Below are positions 10,878-22,668 of a stretch of DNA of 64,000 nucleotides, one piece after another (positions within the stretch are counted from its first letter, which is position 1; each line of letters begins with the position of its first letter). The translations under genes were made by a program, and so were the position numbers. Source of the stretch: Trichobilharzia regenti (Eukaryota; Platyhelminthes; Trematoda; Strigeidida; Schistosomatidae); assembly GCA_944472135.2 (NCBI GenBank), contig OX235262.1, positions 86,216,903 to 86,280,902 of the forward strand, given 5' to 3'. Under the pieces are notes generated by a model, which was not told where the DNA came from, did no database searches, and saw only the letters and a program-made list of their open reading frames with translations.

Positions 10878-11724
10878 TTTATGTTTGATGTCACACAAAA
10901 TCGAAGACTTATAAGCGAAAATCGAAAAACTGGTAGAAGAAGCAGCAAATACAGGACTCCAGGTGAACATAGACAAGATGGAGGTTATGAAAATAACCAA
11001 CCAACAACAACAATGACAACAGCAGAAACATCCAGCGTCAACGGGAGGGATTTGAAAGAGGTTACTTCATTCACTTATCTAGCTAGCATCGCCTCAACTA
11101 CAGGAAGTCGGAAAGGACGAGGACGTCAAATCGAGACTCGAGAAGGCGAGAAACACATTCATCAACCTAAAACCAATCTGGAAATCTTCGTCACTCAGCA
11201 TCAACAACAAAAATCGGTCTGATTTTCAACACAAACAACGTGAAGTCAGTTCTTCTATACGCATCAGAAACTTGGCGGGCGGGTCACAGAATATTTCCTC
11301 CAACAGGCTATTGCAGACCTTCATCAGCCAACAACTGTCTTCGCTGGATCTATACTGAAGGTCAGATGGCCTGGTCGGAAAAAATCACCAAAAAGCAACT
11401 ATGGCTGGGAACAAACAAAACAAGAGCCAATCACCAGCTAGCAAATATGCAGGAGAAAGTGGAGGTCGATGTATTGGACACTCGCTGAGGAGGTCGCTGG
11501 GTGACATAGCGCGCTCATCAGGCCATTGCTTAAGTGGAACCCGAAAGAGAAGCAAGCGGTGAGTGGGTCGTCAGTGCAAGGATGACATGGAGGAGATGGT
11601 GTGAAGAGGAGTTGAAACAGTATGGACTAACATGGATGCAGGTGAAAAGTACAGCAGAAGGAAGACAGAAGCAAGTGGAGACGTGGAGTTGAAGCCCTAT
11701 ATTCCACTAGGAACTCAAGGGAGC
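10878..11724 (+). pseudogene. RTE C-terminal region, broken
   Basis: Fragments in shifting frames match the region after the RT of the 42 kb copy: DLKEVTSFTYL near 11055, RKWRWIGHSLRR-type sequence near 11452-11490 in disrupted form, and the terminal gene end GAAGCCCTATATTCCACTAG at 11690-11709. Several small indels prevent translation. Confidence 0.8.
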
Positions 11725-11739
11725 AATAATAATAATATA

Positions 11740-11880
11740 ATGGAATTTTCGGCACTTGATATCGGAGGCCCAAATTTTTCAGGCCAACTATTGATATCAA
11801 GTATGTTTCGGCAGGGGATCAAACCCCGGACCATATGCATGGTCGGCGAGAGTCCTAACCACTGTGCCACTGATGCACAC
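11740..11880 (-). mobile_element. SINE1 part 2 (split by RTE insertion)
   Basis: Minus-strand SINE1 resumes after the RTE: body, then box B region (GGGGTTTGATCCC) and box A region (GGCACAGTGGTTAGGACTC), ending at the head near 11878. With 9523-9577 it reconstitutes one copy. Confidence 0.85.
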
Positions 11881-13904
11881 AGACTTACGCGTTATACCAA
11901 AGTGTAAGACAAAAGTTTCTTCATTTCGGTCTCTATTTGATCGTGATGTTTCCACTGAGATTCGAAAAGTTCATACCAAGAGGCGACGTTTCCACAGTGG
12001 CCGTGCTTTTCTGCTTGAATAAAAGCGACTAACAGGAAATTCGAATGACAGTTTCACTAAATAAGGACTAGATTGTTTGTACTTATTTCAATCATCATTT
12101 TGAAAATTTAAAACAAATTAAATAAGAAAAAAATTGAAGGGTGTGAAGATTTTGACAAAGAACTTTCTTCCTTTTACATGCTATTAACATGATGTATTTC
12201 TTAATTAAAATGGACATATAATGGTAGAACATAAACAAAACTTTGTCGTAAAGAATATTCTAGGTTCACTTATCACTTTTTTAAGTTATAATTTGTTTTA
12301 ATCAATATTTACAGATAGTTTATTAGTGATAATCAAGGCTAATCATCAAACCTATACTTCAAAGGCATCCACTTACTTTTATCATGCATGAATTTCCGTT
12401 TTTAGGAAACACGGAATTCAGATTTATATAATTAAGGTTACAATTCCTTCCTTTGTGTTATTCTGTGAAACTAAAATTTTTCGTATAATGGTCTCAGATT
12501 ACTTCAAATAGATTAATATTCTTGTTATTCGTGATTGAAAATTGAGAAGAACTATGTGTTCTTTATGTGTACTTTAATTAAGGCTTAACCTTATCGTTTC
12601 ATTAACATTTATCGCCAATTGAAAAGTAGGCTTTTATAGAAAATATATATTTACAGAGATTTCAAGGATATTCAAATAATTCCATAGTTTTGTTCGGCAA
12701 GAAGAGATGGCTGTTAAGAATGAGCAGAAAAGAGCTCTAGCAGAGAACCAGCCAAAAACGTTTTTGTATAACGTGCATGCAGAAGGCAATGAAGATGTAT
12801 TGTAGATATATTGGGAAGACCACGTAATGACTTTAAACAATAAGTCCTCTAGTGGAACCCGAATAGAAAGTGACTACTTGAGAGCTCTAGGGTGAATTGC
12901 AGAAGATCGCGTGACGTGGAAATGAAAGCTTGTGTGCTCTTCGATAGATAGTTGAAAGTGACTGTGGAGAACAGGGTCCAATGAAGTTAAGCTATTAAAA
13001 TTATATATTTTACACAGAACACAAGGAATAAATAATGCTAGTGGCCGTTGGTTTGACAAACTGGTCCGAACTTGTCTAAGGAAACAATCATATATATATA
13101 TATATAACATATATTCAGCATTTATGAGGAAGTCGTAATTCAAAAGTAAATTATCTATTACTTAAAACTAAAGGAAACTGTAAAATGGATCACTTGGAGG
13201 ATTAAATTTCAAATGCAACAGAGATTATCCTTCCAATGTCCTTCAATATCTCACAATGGTTCTTCTAGAGACAACAAGTATTTAGCGGTCATTCCTTGCT
13301 TATAATTTATACAATCAGTTATTTCTAGTCCTTAAATTCTTAGGATGAAAATAATAAGTTCTGAAGGTGAGACGTTCTAAGCAGTAATTAATAATACATT
13401 GTCTTTTATTACTGCTTTTACAACGGAATATAGGTAAAAGGATTCAATGAAGAGAATGTATGAATAACAGTTTTTTCGTGGGGTTAAATGGTGATCAGTT
13501 TCCAATGAAAATCTTTTTAACAATCTGATCATGTACATCAGTGGTCCGATAATCCATAAGTGGTAATTGTGAATTTTCAGTAATCTTATTTTATTCTCGA
13601 AAATTCATTATATTAATACTTTTTTGGTCTATTGCGTATGTCGTATTCCTTCCGTCTAATACTACCTTGTGAATAGGACTGAAAACCAAGATTGCATTGG
13701 ATAAAATGTACAGTGAACATGAAATAAATTAAGAATTTCCACTTAGATTTATACAAAACTAGAAACAATCAGCTTGATGTCAAATGATAATTATTCATAT
13801 CAGTAGAAAGCAAGTATGTAGAGGCAGACAAGAATCATACGGCTTTATTCGGGTATTCGTGTTTGTGGCTTGTTTATATACCTTAATTTAGCTTAATTTT
13901 AAAA
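11881..13904. other. No gene seen; AT-rich
   Basis: No recognisable repeat or coding exon. A short (AT)n run lies at about 13089-13107. Small frames at 12634-12840 and 12874-13143 (-) carry no recognised motif. Confidence 0.4.
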
Positions 13905-14300
13905 TATAAACAAAATAATGTAATTAACAAAATACCTTGCAATGACTGTGAGTGAGGTCAACTACATAGGTCAGACTAGTAGATCAGAAGTAGTGAGATT
14001 ATCAGAACATAAGAATTTAGCTCAGGTTACAACTATTGGTCCCACGAAGATAAGTAATTTAGAAAAAAAAACTGAGTGATTGCACTGCATGCATTAACAC
14101 ACAACTACACAACAGGGTGGGCAGAGTCGAAATTCTAAAAAGTAATTTGGGTGGGTGGAAAGAGAGAGAGATGGATTACTGAATACTGGTTCATTGAGTC
14201 TACATCCAACACATGCAATAGAAGTATCTCATTATCGCCAGTACCAGAGATATGGAAGATATTATTGCCACCAGTCAAATCAGAGGATGATAAATAATGT
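13905..14300 (+). pseudogene. Penelope-like element GIY-YIG fragment
   Basis: The plus strand reads IPCNDCE, then after a frame change VNYIGQTSRSEVVRLSEHKN, the YIG motif and the following Arg/Glu-His signature of the GIY-YIG domain of PLEs. The change is explained by a duplicated TGAG at about 13950 (TGTGAGTGAGGTC). Further on, VEILKSNLGGWKEREMDY fits the domain's C-terminal part, again with stops (14190, 14205). This is the nuclease that nicks DNA for PLE insertion in related active elements. It has no RT of its own. Confidence 0.8.
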
Positions 14301-14497
14301 CAAAATGTATTCAATTCACATTTTAGCATTCTAACAAGTTACTTATTTCCACTGTAAAAATACCTTATTTTCCATCTGACTGTATTTGACTGATACACTA
14401 ATATTATTTGCGAATGTGCTTTATCTTATATTGGTTTTATTTAAATGTTTCATCAATTTTTACTCATATGTATTAATGGAGCAAAAGTGTTGTGTGA

Positions 14498-14545
14498 GTG
14501 ACTTGATATGATTATGAGCAATAATTTGTGCTCGAAACGTCACCA
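14498..14545 (+). ncRNA. Hammerhead-like motif, 3' of PLE fragment (degenerate)
   Basis: CTTGATATGATTAT is followed by GAGCA, an 8-base loop, TGCTC, then GAAACGTCACC. Stem II (GAGCA/TGCTC) pairs perfectly, and GAA-A-CG-T-C gives the minimal stem III (ACGT) with a C at the cleavage position. The CTGANGA half is damaged. PLEs of many eukaryotes are known to carry hammerhead motifs near their ends, which suits the position about 300 bases after the GIY-YIG fragment. Confidence 0.5.
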
Positions 14546-15559
14546 GTTAATATTACTGTACAGGGCTGTGTGATTTATCAAAATGTGTATATAACTGTAG
14601 AAGCCTGATGATATAATTATCGAAAAGAGTATTCTTTGTTCAGTATCCATTCTTTTAAAATCATATCCATAATTTTAAAATAGTTGTATTGCGCAGTTGT
14701 TGTGTGCCCATGGTAACTTTCGTATTTCTTACAGTCTGTCAAGTCTGGGGTCCCACTGATTGGTAACTCTCGAAAATAATCAGTGAATTTACCGTTTGTA
14801 ACAATCAAATGTTAAGCATTACTGTCAACTCTTCTGACCTATGCTGGAGACTGCAAAGACCTCTGTTGTCAATGTTTTATCTTATCTCCTCGCTTTCACG
14901 TGCTACAGGGTACTGTTTTTATTATGGATGATATTCTGATTAGCGATTAGAGTAATTTTCCTTAGAGCATCAGTTTCGTATAGCTTTCAATCTACCAGGT
15001 TGTATTATCAGTCAAGGCATAGTATATCCTTGCTAAGATATTTTAAAAAATTGTTATTCAAACAAATTAACCACACTAACTCTCACAGTGTTTTTAAAAA
15101 TACCCAAACTAATCGACTCACAATCTAATAATTTTAAAAATTATTCTGTGTCTCATGGTAACCATATCGGATGAATTTTAGGGGGTGTTATATGTGTGAA
15201 AACATATAAATAAAGTATTCCTGTCACAAAGAATAGACGGAGAGAACTAGAAACAAAATCATATCAAATGATTCATGGAAGTCTGTACGTGACACTTCGA
15301 AAGAGGACAGAACCCTTACAATGGAGTACTTTTTGTTAAATCGTCTACTGAAGAAAAAGAGTCGACTGAGAGTAAAGCCTACAATGTTCTGGGACCTAGA
15401 AGGTCACGGTTACCTTTTATGCATATTTGGCAAAAAATGCATAAGATAAATATATTCCAGAGTACAGTAATATCAGTGGTGGACTCTGCTTGCTATAAAC
15501 TAGCTCGTTAGCCGGCAGAGAGGCTAGAACACATTCATGACAGAATGACTGTAAATAGA
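14546..15559. other. No gene seen between two PLE fragments
   Basis: AT-rich with a few short GC-richer patches (15230-15420). It may contain eroded PLE sequence linking the two flanking fragments, but I cannot align it. Confidence 0.3.
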
Positions 15560-16160
15560 TTCAAAGATACTCAGTTTCCTGGGAAATTTAATGGAGACAA
15601 GGGAAAACTCTTGATATTATGCAAAAAAATATGCAGTTTTGTTTCGATAACGAATCTTATAGGCAGACTTCAGTAGCCGTTAGAAGTCTTTTCGGGCCTA
15701 TTCTTGATAGTTTGTTAATCAGAAATCGGGAAATAATCGAAGGAAATTCTCAGTTGAAAAACTAGTTTTTATGTAAGATATGTGGATGATAACTTCGTGA
15801 CTTGTAGAGAAATAAGCCACGCCTGTGAATTATTACAAAGTTTCGATAGTGTGCATCAAATATGAGTGCGAAGATAAATTCTCTGTTTTTCGCATTAAGA
15901 AGATGAGATGATGGCTCAAGAGAAAAAGAGAAATATGCCGCATGCAAACGTTACCGAATATTATCTAAACTGTGCTAGTTTCTGTCCAGGGAAATATAAG
16001 CAATGATTTGTCAGATCACTATATAAGAAAGCACAGAAACTTTTCTCGGAAGATAGACTGTATGAAGAGTTCGACGTACATGAATAGCAACTGTCTGAAA
16101 ACCAATATCCAAGGAAAATGGTAGGATTGTAGAGAAGAGATTACAGTGAAGAAAACCGCA
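15560..16160 (+). pseudogene. Penelope-like element reverse transcriptase remnant
   Basis: Recognisable pieces in order: YRQTSVAVRSLFGPILDSLL (15656-15716; families normally read YRQ.GVAMGSPLGPILA), RYVDDNFVTC with the catalytic YVDD box (15777-15807), and YYLNCASFCPGKYK then FVRSLYKKAQKLFSEDRLYE and QLSENQYPRKMV, which match the PLE RT after the catalytic box. Stops and frame changes are frequent. No GIY-YIG domain follows; the element ends or fades at about 16150, some 160 bases from the candidate exon at 16320. Confidence 0.8.
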
Positions 16161-16319
16161 TCTACAGTTGAGAAGATGCCTATTTTTATTTAACTAACAT
16201 TCTAAGGAGATGTACCACAGAATAAGAGTTTTCTACTACAATTTAACTGGCAGTTAAAATTATTCCTGTTAAAAACTTGAGTAGTGCTCTTTACCAGTCG
16301 AAATTGGAGGGTTACTCAC

Positions 16320-16503
16320 CTTCATACGTGTTTGCAAATTCATACGCACATGCTAAAGCAAGCACTATGGAAGCCAAAAACCATGAATATCCATACATTT
16401 CTCTTAATTTTCTCCAGAAATCGTGAGGTTTAAAGTTTGCTATTTCTTTGCCAACTCTTTGACCTTCACCTGATTGGGTCGGGATACTAATTGGATATTT
16501 CAC
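16320..16503 (-). CDS. Candidate internal exon, unrecognised one-pass membrane segment
   Basis: On the minus strand a pyrimidine-rich stretch ending AAATGCAG precedes GTGAAATATCC, and the exon ends GAAG before GTGAGT, an excellent donor. The exon is 184 bases, entering in phase 0 and leaving in phase 1. It encodes 61 residues: a polar start (VKYPISIPTQSGEGQRVGKE), then FKPHDFWRKLREMYGY, then a hydrophobic segment (SWFLASIVLALACAYEF). An in-frame ATG two codons before the acceptor could instead make this a first exon. I do not recognise the family. The balanced composition and both splice signals set it apart from the surrounding AT-rich DNA. Confidence 0.6.
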
Positions 16504-17470
16504 CTGCATTTACCATCATCATCAAAAGAAAAAAATGCAATATTACTTAAGTTTGCTGAATCAGTTGCAATCAACTCAAATCCACCCTATGCATACAAAA
16601 AGAAACAGTGCTTAATGTCAGATTACCCTGGTAACAATCTTTTCTACTTACTGCATAATTATGCACTCTCTCTCTCTCTCTGGTTTCTACTATCTTTGTC
16701 ATTATTACTGTTGTTACCAATATCATTTCTCGAATAATTAATCTTAACTAAATCAAATGATTTCAAATCATATCTGTATTCTTCCTGGTGTATTATTATG
16801 TAATTTATTTCTCCTGTATATTGCTGGCCATCTAGTGTTTTCTTGCTAACTGACTACCGAAACTTCTTGAATTTTCCTGCAAACTTGTGATAAGCAAATA
16901 CTTTTCTTGCACGTTATTGGTAAATGATTATGTCATTACATTCTACCCACTGTTGTTTTCTTAAACTATGACCTTCATGCCAAGCATCTGCTGAATAGAA
17001 CGAAAAGTGTATGTACTTCTCACATAAATATTTTAGGCTGTCTGCAACTGAAGTGAAACCTCAAAATAAGAAATGTGCATATTTTACACTTCAAATCTTG
17101 CCCTTCTTGCTTTGATAGGAATGGTCAAGGAAAAAAGCTGTACAAATGCCAGGGACCCACAAAAGCGGAGCCTTAGCCCGAATTGCAATCGTCTATGAAA
17201 CCCCAATTATGATTGGCCAGTACTAAAAACAGTGGAACAGATAGGTACTGATATCAAGATTTTTCGTTCTTTTTGTTAAGAATGGAATATACAGTTTCAA
17301 GAGGTAGTGTTGCTAACCTCAAATTAAACCTCTCCTCCTCTCCTAGCTTACTGCCAGCTATTAAACTAGGAAGCAATCAGACGCGCATTGACAAGGAATC
17401 AAACCCAAGCAATGTGCCTAGTTGATCAGCATTCTAACAATGAACCATAGACGCACAGTATTAGAATTAA
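16504..17470. other. No gene seen; probable intron of the 16.3 kb gene
   Basis: AT-rich with a short (TC)n run near 16667-16681. If the 16320-16503 exon is real, this is upstream intron on the minus strand. No further exon is recognised. Confidence 0.35.
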
Positions 17471-17658
17471 TGTGCGTTGGTAGCACAGCGGTTAGAACGC
17501 TCGCCAACTATACACATGGTCACGGGTTCGATTCCTGGTTGAAGTACACCTGATATCAATGGTTGGCCTGCTAAACTTGAGCTACCGATATCACATACTG
17601 AAAATTCCATAGTTGCACCAAAAATACTATGTTGCATCAAGCCATAATGAAAAAAAAT
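17471..17658 (+). mobile_element. SINE1, plus strand, diverged
   Basis: Head GTGCGTTGGTAGCACAGCGG (box A region), then GGGTTCGATTCC (box B), then ACACCTGATATCAATGG and a body with GAAAATTCCATAGTTGCACC and ATCAAGCCATAATG, followed by an A-rich tail. It is more diverged than the copies at 50-51 kb. Confidence 0.85.
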
Positions 17659-19479
17659 TAGAAATAAAAACGAAAATCAACTAAAAGATTAAATTCGTGT
17701 AAAAACGCTCAGAAGGAAAGAGAAACTTATAATTTAGAAGAAAAGACTTCATCCAAAGGATCAGTCTTCATCAATATATCAAACATTTTGTTGAATGAAT
17801 AACTTTCACGTCTAGGTTCATTTTACGAATGACTACTCTTTTTACATTCACCTGAGGAAATTATTCCTCAGTTGACGTTATTGGTAAAACACTGCAAAAA
17901 GCCCATCTGAAATTCATCTTAGATAATATTCATTCAGAATCGAGTTCTTAGCTTACATTCAAGTGTACAGTAACAGTGTCATAAAGATTGTGTTCACCTA
18001 TATACTTTTCCCACCCAACCCCCTTAGAATCCAAATCAATTTATTTCAGGAAATAAAAATTACTTCACTAATATTCTCAACACTATCTACCCTGCAGTCA
18101 CCGGGGAACTTCGTATCTGATTTGCATGATATGCATTTCATTATTGTCTGCATTCATTCACGAAACTTGGACTACACTGTCCTGCTTGTGTAGTCAATTC
18201 GCTTCACTGACATTAACTGGAGAATTGTAGATAGGCTTTACATTTGCAAAATTCTGTATTCTCAAGCCTATTTTAAACCAAACGCCTTTTTATACTTCCT
18301 AGCTTTTAAATGTGTATATATCAGGAGGAAGATACGAAAATAGAGGAAGATATATTTTCGATAAGTTCACAGTATGTGAAGCAGTTCAGATTAACTTCTT
18401 ACTTTTTAGAAAGACAACTATATCATTACAACTCAGGATTAAATATTCCATGAAAAAATAATGTTTCTGTGACGAGTATAATTTTTTTTTAATCTCATCT
18501 TTTCTAGCTTATATATGCATATATATATATATAAATTCAAAAATTTTAATTTACACTACAGCTTCTTTCAGAACTCTTCAAAACGTGTATCGTCTCACTC
18601 TTATCTCTTGTCTTCCAACTCTCTCGCTCGCTTGCTCACTCTGTTTCTGTCTCCTTGATGCTCCCACTCTCTACATTGTTTTATCCATCACTTCACTTAC
18701 TTTTCACGTTTGTCTACGAATCTCAGATAGTTTTGTCGTTTTTTCTTTTTAATTTTTACAATTTTCCCTTTAAGTGTGAACACGAATGCACACACGCACA
18801 CACACAGAAAGGGAGACAGAGCAATTTCAATGAACAGTAAAATGAACAACGAAAAAATAGGAAGACGTCACACCTAAGAAATATTTTAATTCTTTCTTAT
18901 TCTTCGATTTATTCTAAATTAAAATAAGAAGAAAAATTTTGTGTTTAATTGAATCTATACAAACGCTGGCGTAAAAAAGTGTCAGCAGTAAATTTCGTTG
19001 AGTTTTGTAGCATAGTTTTGGTGGTTTCATTTATTTTGTCGCTCTATTTATACAAATGAGCCTTCTCTATCCATTCAAGAAGTGGTACCACATTACATAA
19101 TATCCTCGTTTACTTAGAAATATGCAGCGTCTAAGTTAATCAAAGCTGTCTACTTAATTACCCTGAAAAGGTATCATCCAGATAGCTATTCAAGTGGTGA
19201 TTAGTTGGAATAGTATACATCTTGAATGCTTATTCGATTTCAACATCAATACGAAGTTTTGAATAATGTCTCATGTTACCCCATTCAACTCAAACCTCAA
19301 AATACACTTTGTTTTCTTGTTACAAATTATTAAGGTGCGGATCAATCTAAAAATGTTTATTATAGGCTTGAATAAAGTAAAGTGTAGCACAGGAAAAAAT
19401 CGGAAGGTTATAATGAGTTGGTCTTGGGAAAACTGAAATGTTTAGACATAGACTGAGGATAACCAAAATATTCGGTTTC
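17659..19479. other. No gene seen; AT-rich
   Basis: Short frames at 17963-18193 and 18655-18840 (+) have no recognised motif. A small AT run lies near 18516-18532. No repeat family is recognised. Confidence 0.35.
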
Positions 19480-19716
19480 TGCTGATGTGTCAATGGACTA
19501 AGCATACACTTGCCATGCCCTGCAGTGCAAACCGAATGGGAAGCGAAGTGTGGATCATCAGTCTGAGGGTGACATGGAGGAGACTGTTTGAGGAGATGAG
19601 AGATTATGAGCAATCTTGGACCCACCTGAATAGGACGGCAGAAAATAGAAGAAAGTAGAGATGTGTTGTTGAGGACGTATGTTCCACTCAGGACCCAAGG
19701 GAACAATAAAAATAAT
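19480..19716 (+). mobile_element. RTE-like LINE 3'-end fragment
   Basis: Matches the last 230 bases of the 42 kb element: AACCGAATGGGAAGCG, GGGTGACATGGAGGAGACTG, GAGGAGATGAGAGATTATG, GAGGACGTATGTTCCACTCA, then GGACCCAAGGGAACAATAA and an A/AAT-rich tail. It encodes only the degraded C-terminus. Confidence 0.85.
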
Positions 19717-22384
19717 AAATATGACTTATCGGCTACCAGTACAAAGACTCTGATTGTGTCTTAAAGCTGATATGATGATTATTTGAACAATTTATTTGAA
19801 AAACCATGTCGGTAACATTTTCAAGGTAATAACAATCAGAAACGTTCGTTCGTTCAACATAAAACAGTGTGATTAATCTTTTTTTAAAACCGAACAAATT
19901 CAAGTACTATATAAGCGTTCGTGTATACATTTGAAAAATCTACTCAACTGGTAAGAGATTCTAGATCAGCTGGTTGATAAATTTGTTCAAATTAACTGAC
20001 AATTCAGTCCACATCTGGATGACGATTAGGTGAAGATTCTATGGGAAGAAAGACTTTTGTATCTGTCCTTATTTCGACTGTGCTACTAATAATGATACAG
20101 AGTATAGTTTCCTACAGCCATCTCATACCTCGAACTTCCAGGTAAATCATTTTCATTGCCTTCAAATTACACGGGTGTTCCTCACAAAAGTGAAGGGATG
20201 AACGCGAATTTCCGGCGTTTACGGTCGGACTGATGGACATGAAGATCTACAGAGGAAGCTGGAAAACATTGGTTTTAAACCCATGGTGTGCATGGGCTCC
20301 ACACTCCAAGGGAATCAAACGGGGCATTGACGTCATTTGTGGCTGGAAGCCTCGCGAACGTAGCTTCTGACGCCACTCCACTGACTTATTGACTAGATTT
20401 CAAGTCAAAGGCTTTAGGAGTGACCCCACAAAACAAGTGTCTGCTTCGGTCTGGGTTTCCGGACAGTAACTCAGCCCTCGCATAAACTATGGAATTTTGT
20501 GTAATACAACTCTTAGGGACCATTATATACCAATTTTATCATTTAGTAATTAAAATGAAACCATATCTTGGTCATCTGATCTATAATCTATAGTCTCTCA
20601 TAATGGTTTTTTTTAAATGAAAACATTTTATTGCAGGAATCAAATTACTTTTACTGTTTTTAAGCAATTTTAAAATTCATACAGTATTTTCCATTTTATT
20701 CTACCTATTTTTATCTTGTTTAAAGCAGCAATTAACGATGACATTTTTAGTTTTGCCTGAAATGAAATTTTACTTAGAATAAAATTTAAAAAGTTCTCTT
20801 AATACGCTCTTTATAAAATTGCGTTCTCCGAAATGAACAGAAATTGTTGTATTTCCTCAAGTTTCACGTTTCAGCAGGTAAATTTTCATCTACTGATAAA
20901 GTTTGATGTTTCTCTCATAAGCAGGTGAGTTATCGAATTGATTTGTTTCCGTCAATACCAAAAGCTAAATTGTTTTCATTGACTCTTTATTTCTTCTAAT
21001 AGAACTGATAAGCTGGCCATGAGAAGTGATACAAGCAGGGAGTTTATCACTAAATTATTTAAAGCACGACTGATTAGTGTGGTACAAGGCCAGCTTTTTG
21101 GATTGGTCGTCAGGTGTATCCGTCTATTTACCAGGTGTACAATGTGGTCCATAAACAAAGCAACACAGTGCTTTTATTTACTACGGAATAAATTAATTTA
21201 ATGTAAGTTTACCTTTCCTGGTTGATTACTAGATAGTAACTGTCGACATGTCATTTTGTCCCCGGCACTACTAGAACTAAACAGACCACTTTAAAGATGT
21301 GATCACCTATCTGGAAGACTTAATGCAATTGTGCACCTTAATTCGATAATAACTTCAGTGTACGTTCAGTCTAAACGACTATTTTCATAACAATAAATCA
21401 AATATACATAAGGACTAAAGTTCTTAGGAATCAGGATTGTTTATCTCTCTGTTGCTTCACAATCGCGCAGTATAGTCTGAAGTTATATTCATTTGGCATT
21501 TCTGATTATTGGGTGTCCTAGAGAAAGACTTTAAAATTATATCCATAAGACTGACTTAGTAATTAAGTATTATTTATAAATATTACATACTACAAAACAA
21601 TTCTTGATGAACTACACCCGACCACAAGAGAGGCAATTAAAGTGATCAATGCAAATAAAATAACCAACTGCTGAGAAGGCTAACTTTTTAAAAATTATAA
21701 ATCGAAGCTAAACAGCTGATCTACTCACCAAGAGTAGGATCAAATGGAAGGAAGTGTGGTAGTTGTGTTGTTCGGAAAATCCCTCGCGGATGATCTATTT
21801 ATAATGTTTATAATTATTTAGGCATTTTAACTAACTTTGTAATTAGTGTACGTATTTCCCCTAGAGTGTGCATTATTAACTTGGCATCTGCATACCACAT
21901 GTTGATTATTGCTCTTTATTATTCGCCATTATCCCCGCTTAATCTTTAATTGTAATATTTCTTTGTGGTTGTGTGTAAATTGACAATGTGTTTTATAACG
22001 ATGAGTTTATTTGAGTTTGTTTTGATGGTCATTCTGATCCGAGAAGCCTGGTGCGGGGTTTTTGTGAACAGAACTCTTGATCCCACCTCTTTGGGAATAT
22101 TCTTCTTGATTCTAAGGTACCTTTCACAGTTGAACTTTGGTCAACTAATTTTGTCTTACACTACCTGCCTGTATAGCTGCCTCACGGCACTGCTGAGGCA
22201 ATTTTAAGTTTCATGATATTATTGCCTAATATAATCACTAAACTATTGGAGAATAATCGTCTTTGATTGGATACTAGTCAGTATCTAGTGTGATGTATCT
22301 GTACCTATCTTTGATCCAGACTGAATTCTATCATTCACTCTACAGTGTGGCCACCATGCTAGATGGCTCACCATTACAGTGTAC
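19717..22384. other. No gene seen; one GC-richer block
   Basis: Mostly AT-rich. The block 20200-20480 is clearly less AT-rich (for example GTTTACGGTCGGACTGATGG) and may be an unassigned old repeat. Frames at 21019-21201 and 21965-22207 carry no recognised motif; the latter is hydrophobic but lacks splice support. Confidence 0.35.
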
Positions 22385-22452
22385 TGGAAATTGTTGGTAT
22401 TAGATGGTTGGAGGTAATCGGCTGGAAGCCTCAGACCTGAGTGCCGTACTAT

Positions 22453-22651
22453 TGCGTCAGTGGCACGGAGGTTAGGACTCTCGCCGACCATGCACATCGT
22501 CCGAGTTTTGATCCCCTGCCAACGCACACCTGATATCTATGGTCAGCCTGCAAAATTTGGGCTACCGATATCTATGCTGAAAATTCCATACTTGTACCAA
22601 AAATACAGTTTGGAACTAAGCTGTAATAAAAATTATAAATAAAATAAATAG
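22453..22651 (+). mobile_element. SINE1 inserted in F3
   Basis: Complete SINE1: head TGCGTCAGTGGCACGGAGG, damaged box B (GAGTTTTGATCCC), body with GAAAATTCCATACTTGTACC, end GGAACTAAGCTGTAATAAAA and an AAAT-rich tail. It interrupts the F3 copy after 22452. No clear target duplication is visible. Confidence 0.85.
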
Positions 22652-22668
22652 TTGGTACTCGCCAGTTA

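Larger units (their letters stand above)
9578..11739 (+). mobile_element. 5'-truncated RTE-like LINE inserted in SINE1
   Basis: The element begins inside the open reading frame at a point equal to about 43228 of the long copy and ends in an (AAT)n tail (about 11725-11739). It is closely similar to the 42 kb copy through the RT and the C-terminal region. The flanks carry an identical 12-bp target duplication (9566-9577 and 11740-11751), as expected for target-primed reverse transcription. It lacks the endonuclease domain. By family it is RTE clade, probably SR2-like; the exact name needs a library comparison. Confidence 0.9.
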
